From Caballeronia sp. SEWSISQ10-4 2 (GTDB lineage: Bacteria; Pseudomonadota; Gammaproteobacteria; Burkholderiales; Burkholderiaceae): DNA of 43,973 nt. Numbering within the stretch: the first letter of the stretch is position 1; the number at the start of each line of letters is the position of its first letter. Under the pieces are notes generated by a model, which worked only from the letters and a program-made list of their open reading frames with translations, did not search any database and had not been told where the DNA came from. Location of the stretch: positions 1 to 43,973 of the forward strand of contig NZ_JALPRJ010000071.1 of the NCBI RefSeq assembly GCF_030464885.1, read 5' to 3'. The position numbers and the translations under genes are program-made. Of this stretch, positions 43,967-43,973 are shown piece by piece.

Positions 43967-43973
43967 TACTGCG

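Noticed and set aside
1..43973. CRISPR arrays or rRNA genes
   Set aside because: No regularly spaced repeat array and no rRNA-like sequence was seen on either strand.

Overview
The window looks like a chromosomal or megaplasmid segment from Burkholderiaceae, most likely a Paraburkholderia/Caballeronia-type bacterium. The evidence is high-GC coding sequence, a phasin (polyhydroxyalkanoate granule protein), three LysR regulators beside small catabolic or redox modules, a tartrate/malate oxidation unit, an IS66-family element and many oxidoreductases. Genus is an inference from gene style; no rRNA or housekeeping marker is present.

Layout. 1-4.6 kb: a LysR regulator divergent from a tartrate/D-malate dehydrogenase and an ACS-type MFS carrier, then a Crp/Fnr-type regulator. 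4.5-9.9 kb: a minus-strand ribose-type ABC importer (permease, binding protein, ATPase) followed by an Asp/Glu-racemase-family gene, divergent from a plus-strand NAD-dependent epimerase. 10-15.3 kb: LysE exporter, small secreted protein, phasin, HAD hydrolase, cyclopropane-fatty-acid-synthase-like methyltransferase and a membrane fatty-acid hydroxylase. 15.3-23.1 kb: an AT-richer spacer, an orphan fucosyltransferase-like gene, a small lipoprotein divergent from a heavy-metal-type two-component system, a methyltransferase/AhpD-like pair, a TPR membrane protein and a small stand-alone SRA/PUA-like protein.

23.6-30.2 kb is the most notable part, a three-level nest of mobile DNA. A minus-strand tyrosine recombinase gene is cut at codons 87/88 by an IS66-family element flanked by a perfect 8-bp target duplication (ttttctgc at 24033-24040 and 29918-29925). 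The element carries tnpA, tnpB and tnpC plus a J-domain (DnaJ-like) passenger gene. Its right terminal inverted repeat is itself split, one base before its end, by a complete 1.9-kb group II intron with its own reverse transcriptase/maturase. The intron carries a 6-nt EBS1 candidate that pairs perfectly with the last six bases of the IS66 end. Removing both insertions in silico restores an in-frame 208-residue integrase with all catalytic residues.

30.3-35.2 kb holds poorly characterised genes: a 447-aa unknown, an 83-aa orphan, a membrane protein, an exported beta-propeller protein with a TTG start, and a UPF0158 protein. 35.7-38.8 kb is a LysR regulator divergent from a DoxX-like/NmrA/NAD-binding operon. 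38.8-39.5 kb is a patch of decayed genes. 39.8-43.6 kb has an epoxide hydrolase, an SDR oxidoreductase divergent from a third LysR regulator, and a small membrane protein. The window ends in a nested inverted repeat.
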